A DNA stretch of 64,000 bases from Euzebyales bacterium (GCA_036374135.1 DASUUK010000003.1:18630-82629); one strand, 5' to 3'. Numbered from the stretch's first letter, positions 24,264-33,460 are shown. Numbers and translations are program-made. The notes: generated by a model not told the origin, from the sequence alone.

Positions 24264-25610
24264 TCAGGCGTCCGTGGTCGGCGCCACGTCGGTGAACGCA
24301 CCGTGCCGGAACGCGTCGACGAACAGCTGGTGGTCGGTGCGCACCTGCTCGGCGTAGCCGCGGGCGAAGTCGGTGAGCTCGTCGGTCAGTCCGTCGACGT
24401 CGTCGTGCACCCCCGCGCTGATGACGTCCTCCACGCTGACGTTGACGAGATCGGTGTCGCTGTCGTCGTCGGCGACGCAGTGGATCTTGGCGGTGGCGCG
24501 ACCGAGCTGGTCGACCACCGTCGCCATCTCCTCGGGGGTGTTGAGCTCGTCCCATTCGAGGTCGAGCTCGTAGGGCGAGTACTCGCTGACGACGCAGCCC
24601 TGACCGTCGAGGTCGGTCCATCCGAGGTACCGGTCGGCGTGCGCCTGCAACGCCCGTTGCGAGACAGCGGTTCGGTGCCCGTGATGCTCGAAGTGGTCGC
24701 GGATCTGCTCGTCGTCGACCACCTTCCCGAGCGCCGCGGCGTTGGCCTGCTTGATCGACAGGACGACGTCGTTGCCGACTGCCTGGCTCGACCCCTCGAT
24801 CAGCACGTTGTACATCGGTAGTCCCGCACTGCCGATGCCGATGCCGGCCTTGCGCACGACGTCGAGCACAGCGAAGCGCACCCGCACGTCCCGCTTGCTG
24901 TCGGGGATCGTCTCCTTGTAGTACTCGAACGCGTCGAGCACGCGCGTGCGGTCCTCGTCCTCCAACGTGGCGACCGACGAGTGGTCGGCGAAGCGGCGCT
25001 GGTAGTTCTCGACGATCGTCCCGAGATCCAGGATCGTCGCCCGGGTCCGCAGCTTGGCCTGCTGCAGCGTGTGCAGCACGGCGCCCTGCGCGTTGTCGAG
25101 CGTCAGTGCCCACTCGGTGTCGTCGTGGACGTCGACGTAGTGGTTGACCTGGTCGACGTAGCACCGCACGTAGTGGGCGACCAGATCATCGATCACATCA
25201 TCGGGCAGCGCCTTCAGCCAGCACACCAGCGCGAGGCTGGCGACGAACCGCCGCAGGTCCCACGTCCACGGCCCGAGGTAGGCCTCATCGAAGTCGTTGA
25301 CGTCGAACACGAGCCGGCCGTCGGCGTCCATGTACGTCCCGAAGTTCTCGCAGTGCAGATCGCCCTGGATCCAGACGCGATCGCCGTGCTCGGCCATCCA
25401 CCGGCCGTCGCGGCCGCCGAACGATCCCTCGGGTCCGAGGTCGGTGAAGAACAGGATCGCCGAACCGCGGTAGAACGCGAACGGGTCGCGCGCCATCTTG
25501 CGGAACCGCGTGCGGAACGCGTCGGGCGCCGCGGCCATCCGTTCCGAGAACATCGACTGCAGCGTGTCCACGATCATCTCGGAGCGCTGGTCATCGGCCA
25601 CGGGCGGCAT
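24264..25610 (-). CDS. DUF2252 family protein
   Basis: 448 residues. Full DUF2252 match: FRTRFRKMARDPFAFYRGSA, WIQGDLHCENFGTYMDADGR, FDVNDFDEAYLGPWTWDLRR and CVVSEYSPYELDLEW. The HxxNFG and DxND motifs resemble kinase-like phosphotransferase catalytic loops, so a phosphotransferase role is plausible but unproven. Neighbouring genes do not clarify the substrate. Confidence 0.85.
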   Translation of the reverse strand: MPPVADDQRSEMIVDTLQSMFSERMAAAPDAFRTRFRKMARDPFAFYRGSAILFFTDLGPEGSFGGRDGRWMAEHGDRVWIQGDLHCENFGTYMDADGRLVFDVNDFDEAYLGPWTWDLRRFVASLALVCWLKALPDDVIDDLVAHYVRCYVDQVNHYVDVHDDTEWALTLDNAQGAVLHTLQQAKLRTRATILDLGTIVENYQRRFADHSSVATLEDEDRTRVLDAFEYYKETIPDSKRDVRVRFAVLDVVRKAGIGIGSAGLPMYNVLIEGSSQAVGNDVVLSIKQANAAALGKVVDDEQIRDHFEHHGHRTAVSQRALQAHADRYLGWTDLDGQGCVVSEYSPYELDLEWDELNTPEEMATVVDQLGRATAKIHCVADDDSDTDLVNVSVEDVISAGVHDDVDGLTDELTDFARGYAEQVRTDHQLFVDAFRHGAFTDVAPTTDA

Positions 25611-25706
25611 CCTCTCGCACGGGGGACGGGTCCTGTGGACCCTTCCCGCAGCGGCGGCGCCTGACCCCCCGTCGCCGGCCTGTGCTCGGTGGACCGGACC
25701 TGGCCG

Positions 25707-26900
25707 TCACCCGCCCGGCAGTGTGATCCGCATGGTGGTGCCCGCGGGTGAGGTCTCGGCGATGTCGAGCGTTCCTCCGTGCGCCGCGACGAGGTCACGG
25801 CTGATGGTAAGCCCCAACCCCGTGCCCGACGACCCGGCGCCCTTGTGGAAGCGTTCGAACACCAGATCGACCTGGTCGGTGGGGATGCCGACGCCGGTGT
25901 CGCGGACGTCGAGCACCACGCCCCCGGCCCCCTCACGGACCACGACGGTGACGTCACCACCCGGGGGTGTCGCTCCGATGGCGTTGCCGACCAGGTTCGA
26001 CACGACCTGGTGGATCCGCGCCCGATCGACGTCGATCACCGGCACGGGCACGGCGTCGACCCGCAGCTGCACCTCCTCGTCGATGGCGACACGCGCGAGG
26101 TGGTCGACCGCGTCCCGTGCCACCTCCCCGATGTCGCTCGGCTCACGGTGGAGCACGAGTGCCCCGGACTCGGCCAGGCTCAACGTCCGCAGGTCGTCGA
26201 GCAGCCGTTCCACGACGGCGATGTCGTCCAGCAGCTGGCGCAGGTGGTCGGGGTCGACCGGCCGCACGCCGTCGACCATCGCCTCGAGGTCGCCGCGAAG
26301 GACGGTCAGCGGCGTCCGCAGCTCGTGACCGACGTCCGCCAGCAGCTGGCGACGCTGCTCGTCGGCCGCCTGGAGTCTGGCCGCCATGCGGTTGAACGAG
26401 GCGAGCACGGGTCGCGTGAGCACCGGGCCCGTCGCGTCGACCCGCGTGTCGTAGTCGCCATCGGCCAACCGCCCGGCGGCACCGATCAGCCGGCGGATGG
26501 GCGCCCATGTCCTCCACAGCACCGTCGCTGCGCCGGCGACGAGGACCGCCATGACGATCCACACCGCCGCGACCGCCAGCGCCCCGTCGGCGCCGCCGAT
26601 CGTGGACGCCACCACCAGCCCCAGGAAGACCGGCGCGGCGAGGACGAGCAGCACGACCGCCAGCAGCTTGCGCCCGACCCGCCGCCCGAAGGCCGCCCAT
26701 TCCTGGCTGCCGGGGCCGTGGCGCGGCGGCCACGGCTCACCGTCGGGCCACCACGGTGGTGGCTGACCGCTGCGCCACGGCGGCCCGCCACGCCGCGCCT
26801 CGTGCCACGGACCGCCCCGGAGCCGCTGCCCGTGACCGCCGTCGTCCATGGACCACCGCGGCCTCGACGGTCCGTTCCGGTCACCGTCGCGATCACGCAT
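25707..26900 (-). CDS. sensor histidine kinase
   Basis: 397 residues from ATG 26900, which overlaps the response regulator stop by 8 bp. The first 75 residues are low-complexity and rich in Gly, Pro, Trp, Arg and His (PPWWPDGEPWPPRHGPG). Two membrane helices follow (about 80-128) with almost no periplasmic loop, then HAMP (130-180), HisKA with VGHELRTPL (His192), and HATPase (VSNLVGNAIGATPPGG, DTGVGIP, GTGLGLTISRDLV). The very short loop suggests sensing inside the membrane or through the cytosolic tail. Third gene of an operon. Confidence 0.9.
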   Translation of the reverse strand: MRDRDGDRNGPSRPRWSMDDGGHGQRLRGGPWHEARRGGPPWRSGQPPPWWPDGEPWPPRHGPGSQEWAAFGRRVGRKLLAVVLLVLAAPVFLGLVVASTIGGADGALAVAAVWIVMAVLVAGAATVLWRTWAPIRRLIGAAGRLADGDYDTRVDATGPVLTRPVLASFNRMAARLQAADEQRRQLLADVGHELRTPLTVLRGDLEAMVDGVRPVDPDHLRQLLDDIAVVERLLDDLRTLSLAESGALVLHREPSDIGEVARDAVDHLARVAIDEEVQLRVDAVPVPVIDVDRARIHQVVSNLVGNAIGATPPGGDVTVVVREGAGGVVLDVRDTGVGIPTDQVDLVFERFHKGAGSSGTGLGLTISRDLVAAHGGTLDIAETSPAGTTMRITLPGG

Positions 26901-27594
26901 CGCTGAACCGGTAGCCGACGCCGTGGACGGTCTGGACGTACCGCGGTCGGCGGGGATCGGGCTCCAGCTTGCGCCGGATGTTCTTGACGTGCGCGTCGAC
27001 CGCCCGTTCGTAGGTCTCGAACGCGACCCCGTGCACCGCGTCGAGCAGCTGCGCCCGCGTGAACACACGGCCGGGCTGGGCCGCCAGCGTGGCGACCAGC
27101 TCGAACTCGGTGGGGGTCAGGTCGACCTCGTCACCGCCCACTGTGACCCGCATCTTCGGGCGGTCGACGACGACCGCGCCGACACGCAGCACACGGGTGT
27201 CGGGGTCCGCCATGTCGACGCGTCGGAGCACCGCGCGCAGCCGCGCGACCAGCTCGCGGGGGCTGAACGGCTTGGTGACGTAGTCGTCCGCACCGAGCTC
27301 GAGCCCCACGATCCGGTCGGACTCCTCGGTGCGGGCGGTCAGGATGATGATCGGCACGTTCGAGGCCGCGCGCAGCTCGCGTGTGACGTCGAGGCCATCC
27401 ATGCCGGGCAGGCCGAGGTCGAGCACGATCGCGTCGAGCGCGTGGTCGCGGGCCGCCTGCAGCGCGCCGGGCCCGTCGGACGCCTCGACGACCGAGAAGC
27501 CCGCCTGGCGCAGGTAGTCGCGCACCAGGCGGGTGATCCTCAGCTCGTCGTCGACCACGAGGACGGTCGCCATGCCGGCCATTGTGGCCGACAT
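26893..27594 (-). CDS. OmpR-family response regulator
   Basis: 233 residues from ATG 27594. The receiver domain (VLVVDDELRITRLV, phospho-acceptor Asp59 in IVLDLGLPGMDG, TAR and YVTKPF) is followed by a winged-helix DNA-binding domain (VDLTPTEFELVATLAAQPGR, YERAVDAHVKNIRRKLEPDP). The start at 27594 is favoured because TGA-C-ATG couples it to the upstream membrane-protein gene; ATG 27573 is the alternative. It acts with the histidine kinase just downstream. Confidence 0.9.
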   Translation of the reverse strand: MSATMAGMATVLVVDDELRITRLVRDYLRQAGFSVVEASDGPGALQAARDHALDAIVLDLGLPGMDGLDVTRELRAASNVPIIILTARTEESDRIVGLELGADDYVTKPFSPRELVARLRAVLRRVDMADPDTRVLRVGAVVVDRPKMRVTVGGDEVDLTPTEFELVATLAAQPGRVFTRAQLLDAVHGVAFETYERAVDAHVKNIRRKLEPDPRRPRYVQTVHGVGYRFSDA

Positions 27595-27595
27595 G

Positions 27596-28069
27596 TCAGA
27601 TGACGTCGCGGTTGTCGGTGTCGTCGCGCGTGGGGTCGGGGACCTCACGGTCGATGTCCATGCGTGCGTGGGCCTTGAGGTGCCAGTCCTCCGCGCGCTG
27701 CTCGAACCATGCGCGCGGGTCGCGGACCTCGTCGCGGTCGTCACTGTCGCCCGTGTCACGTCCCCGGGGACCGTCCGACCACGGCGGCGCCCAGGGATCG
27801 CCGGACCAGCCGTGCCGGCCGGGGCCGTTCCCGCGGTGCGGGCCGTGGTGGTGACCGTGCCGGCCGGAGCCCCTCCCCCAGAACGCCCGGGCGATGAACC
27901 CGAACAGCAGGAAGAAGAACGCCAGCTTGAGCAGCATGAAGAACGGCCACATGACCGCGGCGCCGACCGACGCCGCTCCCGCGGTCGCCGCGCCACCGAA
28001 CATCATCGCACCGAGCACGAACGCTCCGAAGCCGACCAGCGCCACGGGTGCGAATCCACTGCGTCCCAT
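27596..28069 (-). CDS. His/Gly/Pro-rich membrane protein, first gene of a two-component operon
   Basis: 157 residues, with GAGAGGAGG before ATG 28069. Two hydrophobic segments come first (about residues 7-34 and 38-62), then GRGSGRHGHHHGPHRGNGPG and DPWAPPWSDGPRGRD, then an acidic tail (DREVPDPTRDDTDNRDVI). Not a known family. The His-rich stretch could bind metal, and its PW-rich part resembles the N-terminus of the kinase two genes down. Its stop is one base from the response regulator ATG, so it may be a sensor accessory. Confidence 0.6.
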   Translation of the reverse strand: MGRSGFAPVALVGFGAFVLGAMMFGGAATAGAASVGAAVMWPFFMLLKLAFFFLLFGFIARAFWGRGSGRHGHHHGPHRGNGPGRHGWSGDPWAPPWSDGPRGRDTGDSDDRDEVRDPRAWFEQRAEDWHLKAHARMDIDREVPDPTRDDTDNRDVI

Positions 28070-28235
28070 CGTTGCCTCCTCTCGGGACCGGTGGTCCCTC
28101 GTCGTTGTGTGAGGCAATGGTCGCCAGCAGATGTGGAGGACCTGTGAACGCCGTGGGGAGGTTTCCGCCACCACCGCCGAGCTGAGCACAGCACCCCGGG
28201 TTGCGCCCACACCGGCGACCGGGCGCCCCGGGTGC

Positions 28236-28631
28236 TCAGGTCAGTTCGCTGATCTCCAGCAGGTGGCCGTCGGGGTCGCGGAAGAACGCGCGGATCTCGC
28301 CGCCGCGATCGACCGGTTCGGTCAGGAAGTCCGCGCCGCGGCCGTGTAGCAGCTCGTACGTCGCGCGACAGTCGGTGACGCGGAAGATCAGCTCCGCACT
28401 CACGCGGTCCGGGTCCGCCGGTGGTGCGAACGTCACGCCCGGCTTGTCCGGCGTCGGTCCCGCACCCGTGACGAGCAGCAACCAGTTGCCGAGCAGGTCG
28501 AGCACCACCGACGTGCCGCCGTACTCTCCGTACACCGTCGCGTCGAGCACGTTCACGTACCAGTCCCGACCGGCCTGCGCGTCGGCGACGACGAACATGT
28601 GCGTCATGGCCGAGGCGGAGAACGCATCCAT
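28236..28631 (-). CDS. glyoxalase/bleomycin-resistance (VOC) protein
   Basis: 131 residues. VOC fold: AMTHMFVVADAQAGRDWYVN, ATVYGEYGGTSVVLDLLGNW, VSAELIFRVTDCRATYELL, and FFRDPDGHLLEISELT with the C-terminal metal-ligand Glu. It could be a lyase, dioxygenase or binding protein. The ATG at 28631 has no clear ribosome site; an internal ATG (MTHMF) is also possible. Confidence 0.8.
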   Translation of the reverse strand: MDAFSASAMTHMFVVADAQAGRDWYVNVLDATVYGEYGGTSVVLDLLGNWLLLVTGAGPTPDKPGVTFAPPADPDRVSAELIFRVTDCRATYELLHGRGADFLTEPVDRGGEIRAFFRDPDGHLLEISELT

Positions 28632-28820
28632 CACACCGCACGATACCGGACCGCCCGGGACCGGTGCGGCGCCGTGGCCGGCCGGGACGGGCTGTGACGG
28701 CGCCAGATCGATTTGAACTGCGGCGTCACTCTGTGCGTAGTCTTCCACACAACGGCGCCGCCCCTCGGGCTCCCGTCCGGCGGGAGCGGCGCACATCGGT
28801 ACGCGAACGAGGGGCACGCG

Positions 28821-29306
28821 ATGCGACGGATCAGACTGCTCGTCCTGGTGATGATGATGACCCTGGCTGGCATCGCCTCACCGGCCAGCGCCGCACCGGA
28901 GAACTTCACGACCCACCTGACCGGCGCCGAAGAGGTGCCTGCCGTCGATACCGACGCCCAGGGACAGGCGATCTTCCAGGTCGACGACGACGGTGACGCG
29001 ATCTCCTACCGGCTCAACGTGGCGAACATCTCCGACGTGCTGATGGCCCATCTGCACCTGGGTGAGGCTGGCGCCAACGGCGGTATCGTCGTGTGGCTGT
29101 ATCCGGATGGACCGCCACCGCAGCTCATCCCAGGACGCACGCAGGGCACGTTGGCGACCGGGACGATCACGGCTGACGATCTCGTGGGCGACCTCGCGGG
29201 TGCCGGCCTCGACGCGCTGATCGAGGCGATGCGCGCCGGTGAGATCTACGTGAACGTCCACACGCTGAGCTCGCCGGGCGGAGAGATCCGCGGCCAGATC
29301 GACTGA
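28821..29306 (+). CDS. secreted CHRD-domain protein
   Basis: 161 residues. Signal peptide (RRIRLLVLVMMMTLAGIASP, then ASA) and one CHRD domain: FTTHLTGAEEVPAVDTDAQG, ISYRLNVANISDVLMAHLHL, and IYVNVHTLSSPGGEIRGQI. CHRD domains occur in chordin and in secreted bacterial proteins; function is unknown. GAGGGG precedes the ATG. A strong hairpin follows 10 bp after the stop. Confidence 0.9.
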   Translation: MRRIRLLVLVMMMTLAGIASPASAAPENFTTHLTGAEEVPAVDTDAQGQAIFQVDDDGDAISYRLNVANISDVLMAHLHLGEAGANGGIVVWLYPDGPPPQLIPGRTQGTLATGTITADDLVGDLAGAGLDALIEAMRAGEIYVNVHTLSSPGGEIRGQID

Positions 29307-29316
29307 CGTCGGGGAT

Positions 29317-29356
29317 CTACTGACCCGGCGCGCGGCCGCGCCTGCCGGGTCAGTAG
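29317..29356. terminator. bidirectional hairpin terminator between convergent genes
   Basis: CTACTGACCCGGC at 29317-29329 pairs perfectly with GCCGGGTCAGTAG at 29344-29356, and the GC-rich loop folds on itself. It lies between the CHRD gene (+) and the S66 peptidase gene (-) and includes the last codon and stop of the latter. No U-tract; probably a hairpin-type actinobacterial terminator. Confidence 0.7.
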
Positions 29357-30369
29357 GTGAGCAGGCGCAGTCCGATGTCGTCGCCGTCGACGCGCACCTC
29401 GATCTCACCGCCGATGGGAAGGGTGAACATCGGCGACGTGTGGCCGTAGTCGGCGTTGGCCACGATCGGCAGCCCACGCAGCGCCGGGATGTCGGTGATG
29501 CGGGTCAGCAGTTCGCGGGTCATGTGGCTGTCGCGCTGGAAGCGGCCGATGACGACGCCGCGCACCTGCGTACCCACGTGCGCGAGGTGCTGCAGCAGCG
29601 CGTGGAGCAGACGGTCGAAGTGGTGTGGCTGCGACTCGAAGTCGTCCTCGAGGACCAGCACGCACGCCTCGAGGTCCGGCATGTGCGGCGTGCCGGGCAG
29701 CAATGACAGCGTCGCCAGGTTCGCGCCGATGATGCGACCGGTCACCACGCCGTCACCACCGAGCGACCACCAGCCGTCGTTGCGCTGCGGATGGCGGTCA
29801 TCCTGGTCGAGGAACCAGGCGTCGTCGGTCCACTCCGCCGCCGGCCACAGCGCGAGCGGGCCGTCGTGGCCGCCGGCACCCGGCGCGAACACGGTGCGAC
29901 GGAACCAGTCGAACGTGTCCGCGAAGTGATCACGCATCCCGAAGCTCGACCAGTGCGGACCTGAGTAGGTGAGCATCCCGGTGTGGGCCAGCAGCGCGTG
30001 GTTCAACGCCGTGATGTCGCTGTAGCCGCAGAAGACCTTCGGGTTGGCACCGATCAGGTCCCAGTCGAGGTGCTCGAGCAACTGGTTGCTGTTGAAGCCG
30101 CCGATGACCGTGAGGATCCCGGCGACGTCGGGGTCGGCGAAGGCGTCGTGCAGGTCCGCGATCCGGGAGGACACGGCCGAGGAGTCGAACGCGTCATGTT
30201 CGTCGACGCGCGCACCGAAGGTGATCTCGAGCCCGAGCGACCGCAGGCGGTCGTTGGTCGCGTCGTGCCCTGCGCGTCCGATGATGCCGCGACTGCGCGA
30301 GGGGGCGATCACACGCACCTGGTCGCCGTCGCGCAGCTTGCGCGGTCGTTGCAGTTCGGGCAGTGCCAT
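29350..30369 (-). CDS. S66-family peptidase (LD-carboxypeptidase / MccF-like)
   Basis: 339 residues. S66 motifs: LRDGDQVRVIAPSRSRG, ILTVIGGFNSNQLLEHLDWD, and FCGYSDITALNHALL with the nucleophile Ser. The C-terminal part has LVLEDDFESQPHHFDRLLHA and GLPIVANADYGHTSPMFTLP with the catalytic Glu and His. The FNSNQ motif points to the MccF-like branch (removal of acyl-adenylate antibiotics) as much as to peptidoglycan LD-carboxypeptidase; no signal peptide. Confidence 0.85.
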   Translation of the reverse strand: MALPELQRPRKLRDGDQVRVIAPSRSRGIIGRAGHDATNDRLRSLGLEITFGARVDEHDAFDSSAVSSRIADLHDAFADPDVAGILTVIGGFNSNQLLEHLDWDLIGANPKVFCGYSDITALNHALLAHTGMLTYSGPHWSSFGMRDHFADTFDWFRRTVFAPGAGGHDGPLALWPAAEWTDDAWFLDQDDRHPQRNDGWWSLGGDGVVTGRIIGANLATLSLLPGTPHMPDLEACVLVLEDDFESQPHHFDRLLHALLQHLAHVGTQVRGVVIGRFQRDSHMTRELLTRITDIPALRGLPIVANADYGHTSPMFTLPIGGEIEVRVDGDDIGLRLLTY

Positions 30370-30431
30370 GCGACCCCCTCCGCGTCGCGCACGTCGGCGG
30401 GACCGGAAGGCCCGTCGCCGACGTCACCGCG

Positions 30432-31625
30432 TCACGCGCCGTACTTCTCGAGCTTGCCGGCGCTGGCCAGCATGATCGGCATGAGGTCCATCGTCGGACG
30501 CTGACCCAGCAGCCCGCCGGCGCACGCGCGCTCCCCGAAGCTCGCCACGTCGTCGCGTCCGACGTGAGGACCCCACAGCAGCGTCGGCACCGGGTGCCAG
30601 GAGTGTCCCGACAGCTGCGTGGGCGACGAGTGGTCACCGGTGACCGCGATCACGTCGGGCTGGAGGGCGACCAGGTCGGGGACGATGGCGTCGAGCTCCT
30701 CGATGGCCGCGACCTTCTCGTCGCGCTTGCCGTCGTGGCCGGCCTCGTCGGTCTTCTTGTGGTGCATGAAGAAGTAGTCGTAGTCGTTCCAGTGCTCGCG
30801 GAGCGACTCCACCTGCCCGTCGAGGCCGGAGGGCTTGGGCAGCGTGTCCATGCCGCACAGCTTGGCGACACCGCGGTACATCGGGTAGATCGCGACAGTC
30901 GCGGCGCGCAGCCTGTAGCGGTCAGCGAAGCTCGGAAGATCGTGGTGCGTGTCGAACCCTCGCAGCAGCAACGCGTCGGCCCCGTCCTGATCGGCGAGCG
31001 CGTCGCGGATCGCGCTGTCGACGTTGCGCAGCACGTCCGCGGTGTGTTCGGCAGCGGGGTCGAGCGGCGCAGGATCCTTCGGCGGTACGCCGGTCTTCTG
31101 GGGGTCGAGGTCGGCGATGCGGTGGTCGAGCCCGTCCCCGCGGACCACGCACAGCACCCGGTGCGACGAGATGTGCCGGAACGTCACCTCGACGCCATCG
31201 ACTCTGACCTCGTCGTTGAGCACATCGGTCAGTGCCTGCGCCTTGTCGTCGGCGATGCGCCCCGCACGGCGGTCCGTGACGTTGCCGTCGTCGTCGAGCA
31301 GGCACAGGTTGCCGCGCGCGGCGATGTCGCCGGGCTGCAGGTCGAACTCGACGCCGGTGGCCGACAGCACGCCGCGGCCGAGCTCGTACTCGGTCGGGTC
31401 GTAACCGAACAGAGCGAGGTGACCGGGACCGGAGCCCGCGGTGATGCCGGGGCCCGTCGGCAGGGTGAGACCGACGATGCCCTCGGCGGCCAGCCGGTCG
31501 AGGTTGGGGGACTCGGCCTGCTCGAGCTCGCTGTCGAACTGCGCGTCGGCGTATCCACCGAGTCCGTCCATGACGACGAGAAGGATGTGGCAGGTGGCGT
31601 CGTTGAGAAGTGACTGCAGGTTCAT
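30432..31625 (-). CDS. apgM: cofactor-independent phosphoglycerate mutase (ApgM family)
   Basis: 397 residues. Alkaline-phosphatase-superfamily mutase of the archaeal ApgM type: LLVVMDGLGGYADAQFDSEL, PGITAGSGPGHLALFGYDPT, FFMHHKKTDEAGHDGKRDEK, and AVTGDHSSPTQLSGHSWHPV. These provide the Asp, Ser and His metal ligands. It interconverts 2- and 3-phosphoglycerate in glycolysis. Start ATG 31625 chosen for the family N-terminus. An MFS gene lies 80 bp upstream on the same strand. Confidence 0.9.
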   Translation of the reverse strand: MNLQSLLNDATCHILLVVMDGLGGYADAQFDSELEQAESPNLDRLAAEGIVGLTLPTGPGITAGSGPGHLALFGYDPTEYELGRGVLSATGVEFDLQPGDIAARGNLCLLDDDGNVTDRRAGRIADDKAQALTDVLNDEVRVDGVEVTFRHISSHRVLCVVRGDGLDHRIADLDPQKTGVPPKDPAPLDPAAEHTADVLRNVDSAIRDALADQDGADALLLRGFDTHHDLPSFADRYRLRAATVAIYPMYRGVAKLCGMDTLPKPSGLDGQVESLREHWNDYDYFFMHHKKTDEAGHDGKRDEKVAAIEELDAIVPDLVALQPDVIAVTGDHSSPTQLSGHSWHPVPTLLWGPHVGRDDVASFGERACAGGLLGQRPTMDLMPIMLASAGKLEKYGA

Positions 31626-31705
31626 GACAGGTCCGATCGGCCGAACGGTTGGGCGCTGTTTGGAAGTCGTTCCCACTGGGCGGCCCAGCGAACGTGGTGG
31701 GTGGC

Positions 31706-32977
31706 TCAGTCGCGGCGGCCCGGCAGCAGCCCCGACAGTGCGGCAGCGGCCAGCGCGCAGAGCAGAACCAGGCCGAGCCCCCACCGCAGGCCCGCATCGT
31801 CGGCGACGACGCCGATGAGCGGCGGCACGATCAGGAAGCTCAACCTGGCGATCCACGACGCGATCGCGATGCCGTCCGCACTGCGGACGCCGGGGATGTC
31901 GCCGGCGGCGGCGAACCCCAGCGGGAACAGTGTCGCCACACCCAGACCGGCCAGTCCGAAACCAGCGATCACGACGGCCGGCACCGGTCCCGCCGCAGCT
32001 GCGAGCATGCCGACGGCGGCCAGCAGAGAGCCGGTCCGGGCCACGCGCGCCGCGCCGAAACGGTCGACGAACCGGTCGCCGGTCACGCGACCCACGACCA
32101 TCAGCGTCTGTGCGGCGACGAAGCCGAGGCCGGCCACGAAGGGTCCGGCCCCGAGCGTCTCGCGCAGGTGCACGGCGGCCCAGGACGCGGCCGAGTCCTC
32201 GACCGCGCCACCCATGGTGGGCAGCGCGGCCAACCCGAGCAGCAGCCAGGGCGCGGTGCGCAGCGCCTGGAGCACGCCCCGGCCCCCGTGTCCGTCGGCG
32301 GCGGGCTCGGGTTCCGGCGGCGGACCGGCGACCGGGTTCGGCGACGCCCCGGTCTGCGCCGTCCGCTCCGTCTCCTCGTGGCCGGGCAGCTGCCAGCGTG
32401 CCGACACCAGCAGCACGACGGTGAGCAGGAGCGCGACACCGGTCAGGTGAGCGACCCGCGGGACGTCGAGCCCGACCGCCGTGGCACCGATCAGGCCGCC
32501 GGCCACGGCGCCCGCGCTCCACAGCGCGTGGAAGCTGTTGATGATGCTGCGGCCGTAGCGCCGCTGGACCCGCAGCGCATGTGCGTTCATCGCGGCGTCG
32601 GTCACCGCGTCGGCCGCGCCCATCGCGAACAGCGAGCCCGCGAATGCCAGCCAGGTCGGTGCCACGGCCACCAACGGCATCGTCGCCGTACCGAGCACCG
32701 CACACACGGTCGCCGTCCGCCCCGATCCGAAGCGGGCGGTCAGTGCGCCCGCGGCGGCGCCGAGCGCCAGCCCACCCAGCGGTCCGGCGGCCCACCCGAC
32801 GCCGAATGCGGTGTTGGTGAGATCCAGCTCGCTCTTGATGGCCGGAAGCCACGGCACGACGTTGGCGATGATCAGGCCGTTGACGCAGAACAGCACCGCC
32901 ACGGACAGCCGGGCACGCCGGACGACGTCGTCGGGCACCGACGACGTCGGCGGGGGGAGGAACGAGTGGGTCGCCAT
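31706..32977 (-). CDS. MFS transporter
   Basis: 423 residues, 12 predicted membrane helices with the MFS motif A region degenerate (AGALTARFGSGRTATVC). The central cytosolic loop is Pro/Glu-rich (AGPPPEPEPAADG). The fold resembles the FucP/YfcJ group, but the substrate is unknown. The ATG at 32977 is one of several possible starts; longer ones reach 33043. Confidence 0.8.
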   Translation of the reverse strand: MATHSFLPPPTSSVPDDVVRRARLSVAVLFCVNGLIIANVVPWLPAIKSELDLTNTAFGVGWAAGPLGGLALGAAAGALTARFGSGRTATVCAVLGTATMPLVAVAPTWLAFAGSLFAMGAADAVTDAAMNAHALRVQRRYGRSIINSFHALWSAGAVAGGLIGATAVGLDVPRVAHLTGVALLLTVVLLVSARWQLPGHEETERTAQTGASPNPVAGPPPEPEPAADGHGGRGVLQALRTAPWLLLGLAALPTMGGAVEDSAASWAAVHLRETLGAGPFVAGLGFVAAQTLMVVGRVTGDRFVDRFGAARVARTGSLLAAVGMLAAAAGPVPAVVIAGFGLAGLGVATLFPLGFAAAGDIPGVRSADGIAIASWIARLSFLIVPPLIGVVADDAGLRWGLGLVLLCALAAAALSGLLPGRRD

Positions 32978-33050
32978 ACGACCACGGCAGTCTGACATCG
33001 CCGGGCGTGCGCGGCCGCGGGCACGGGCCCGAGGATGCGCCAACAGCCGC

Positions 33051-33074
33051 TAACATGTGAGGATCTGTTCATAC
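33051..33074 (+). promoter_or_regulatory. -10 element overlapped by an ArsR-type operator
   Basis: TAACAT at 33051-33056 looks like a -10. The imperfect dyad ATGTGAGGATCTGTTCATAC at 33055-33074 resembles ArsR/SmtB operators (TGA-N-TTCA-type arms). The overlap would let the regulator block its own transcription. Confidence 0.4.
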
Positions 33075-33091
33075 GATCTGGTGGCGATGTC

Positions 33092-33460
33092 ATGCAGCAG
33101 CACGCCACGCTCCGGCCACCGCCGGGCACCGACCACGAACTGGTCGCGGCCGTGCTGCGCGACCAACCCGACGACGATCAGATCGGCCGTCTGGCCGACG
33201 TCTTCGCGCTGCTGGGCGATCCCGGCCGGCTGCGGCTGCTCGCCGCGCTGCTCAGCAGCGACGAGCTCTGCGTGACAGACCTGGCCGTGGTCAGTGGGCT
33301 GAGCGAGTCGGCGACGTCGCACGCTCTGCGGCTGTTGCGCGCCCACACCGTCGTCCGTGCCCGACGGGTGGGTCGCCACGTGCACTACTCGCTCCGGGAC
33401 GGGCACGTCCGGACCCTGCTGGCGACCGCGATCGACCACGTGACGCATGACCGTGGGTAG
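33092..33460 (+). CDS. ArsR/SmtB-family metal-sensing repressor
   Basis: 122 residues. The winged HTH is close to SmtB: DELCVTDLAVVSGLSESATS, HALRLLRAHTVVRARRVGRH, VHYSLRDGHV. The alpha-5 metal site is present as Asp103-x-His105 and His116-x-x-His119 (SmtB has D-x-H and H-x-x-E), and Cys60 matches the alpha-3 cysteine. It should be a Zn- or Cd-responsive repressor of the exporter that overlaps its 3' end by 14 bp. Confidence 0.9.
   Translation: MQQHATLRPPPGTDHELVAAVLRDQPDDDQIGRLADVFALLGDPGRLRLLAALLSSDELCVTDLAVVSGLSESATSHALRLLRAHTVVRARRVGRHVHYSLRDGHVRTLLATAIDHVTHDRG

Noticed and set aside
25707..27068. Histidine kinase extended upstream to 27068
   Set aside because: The extra 56 residues are the response regulator's coding DNA in another frame, and ATG 26900 gives the normal overlap.
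30432..33056. 874-residue frame that fuses apgM with MFS sequence
   Set aside because: The upstream part is the antisense or shifted frame of the MFS gene; apgM starts at 31625.
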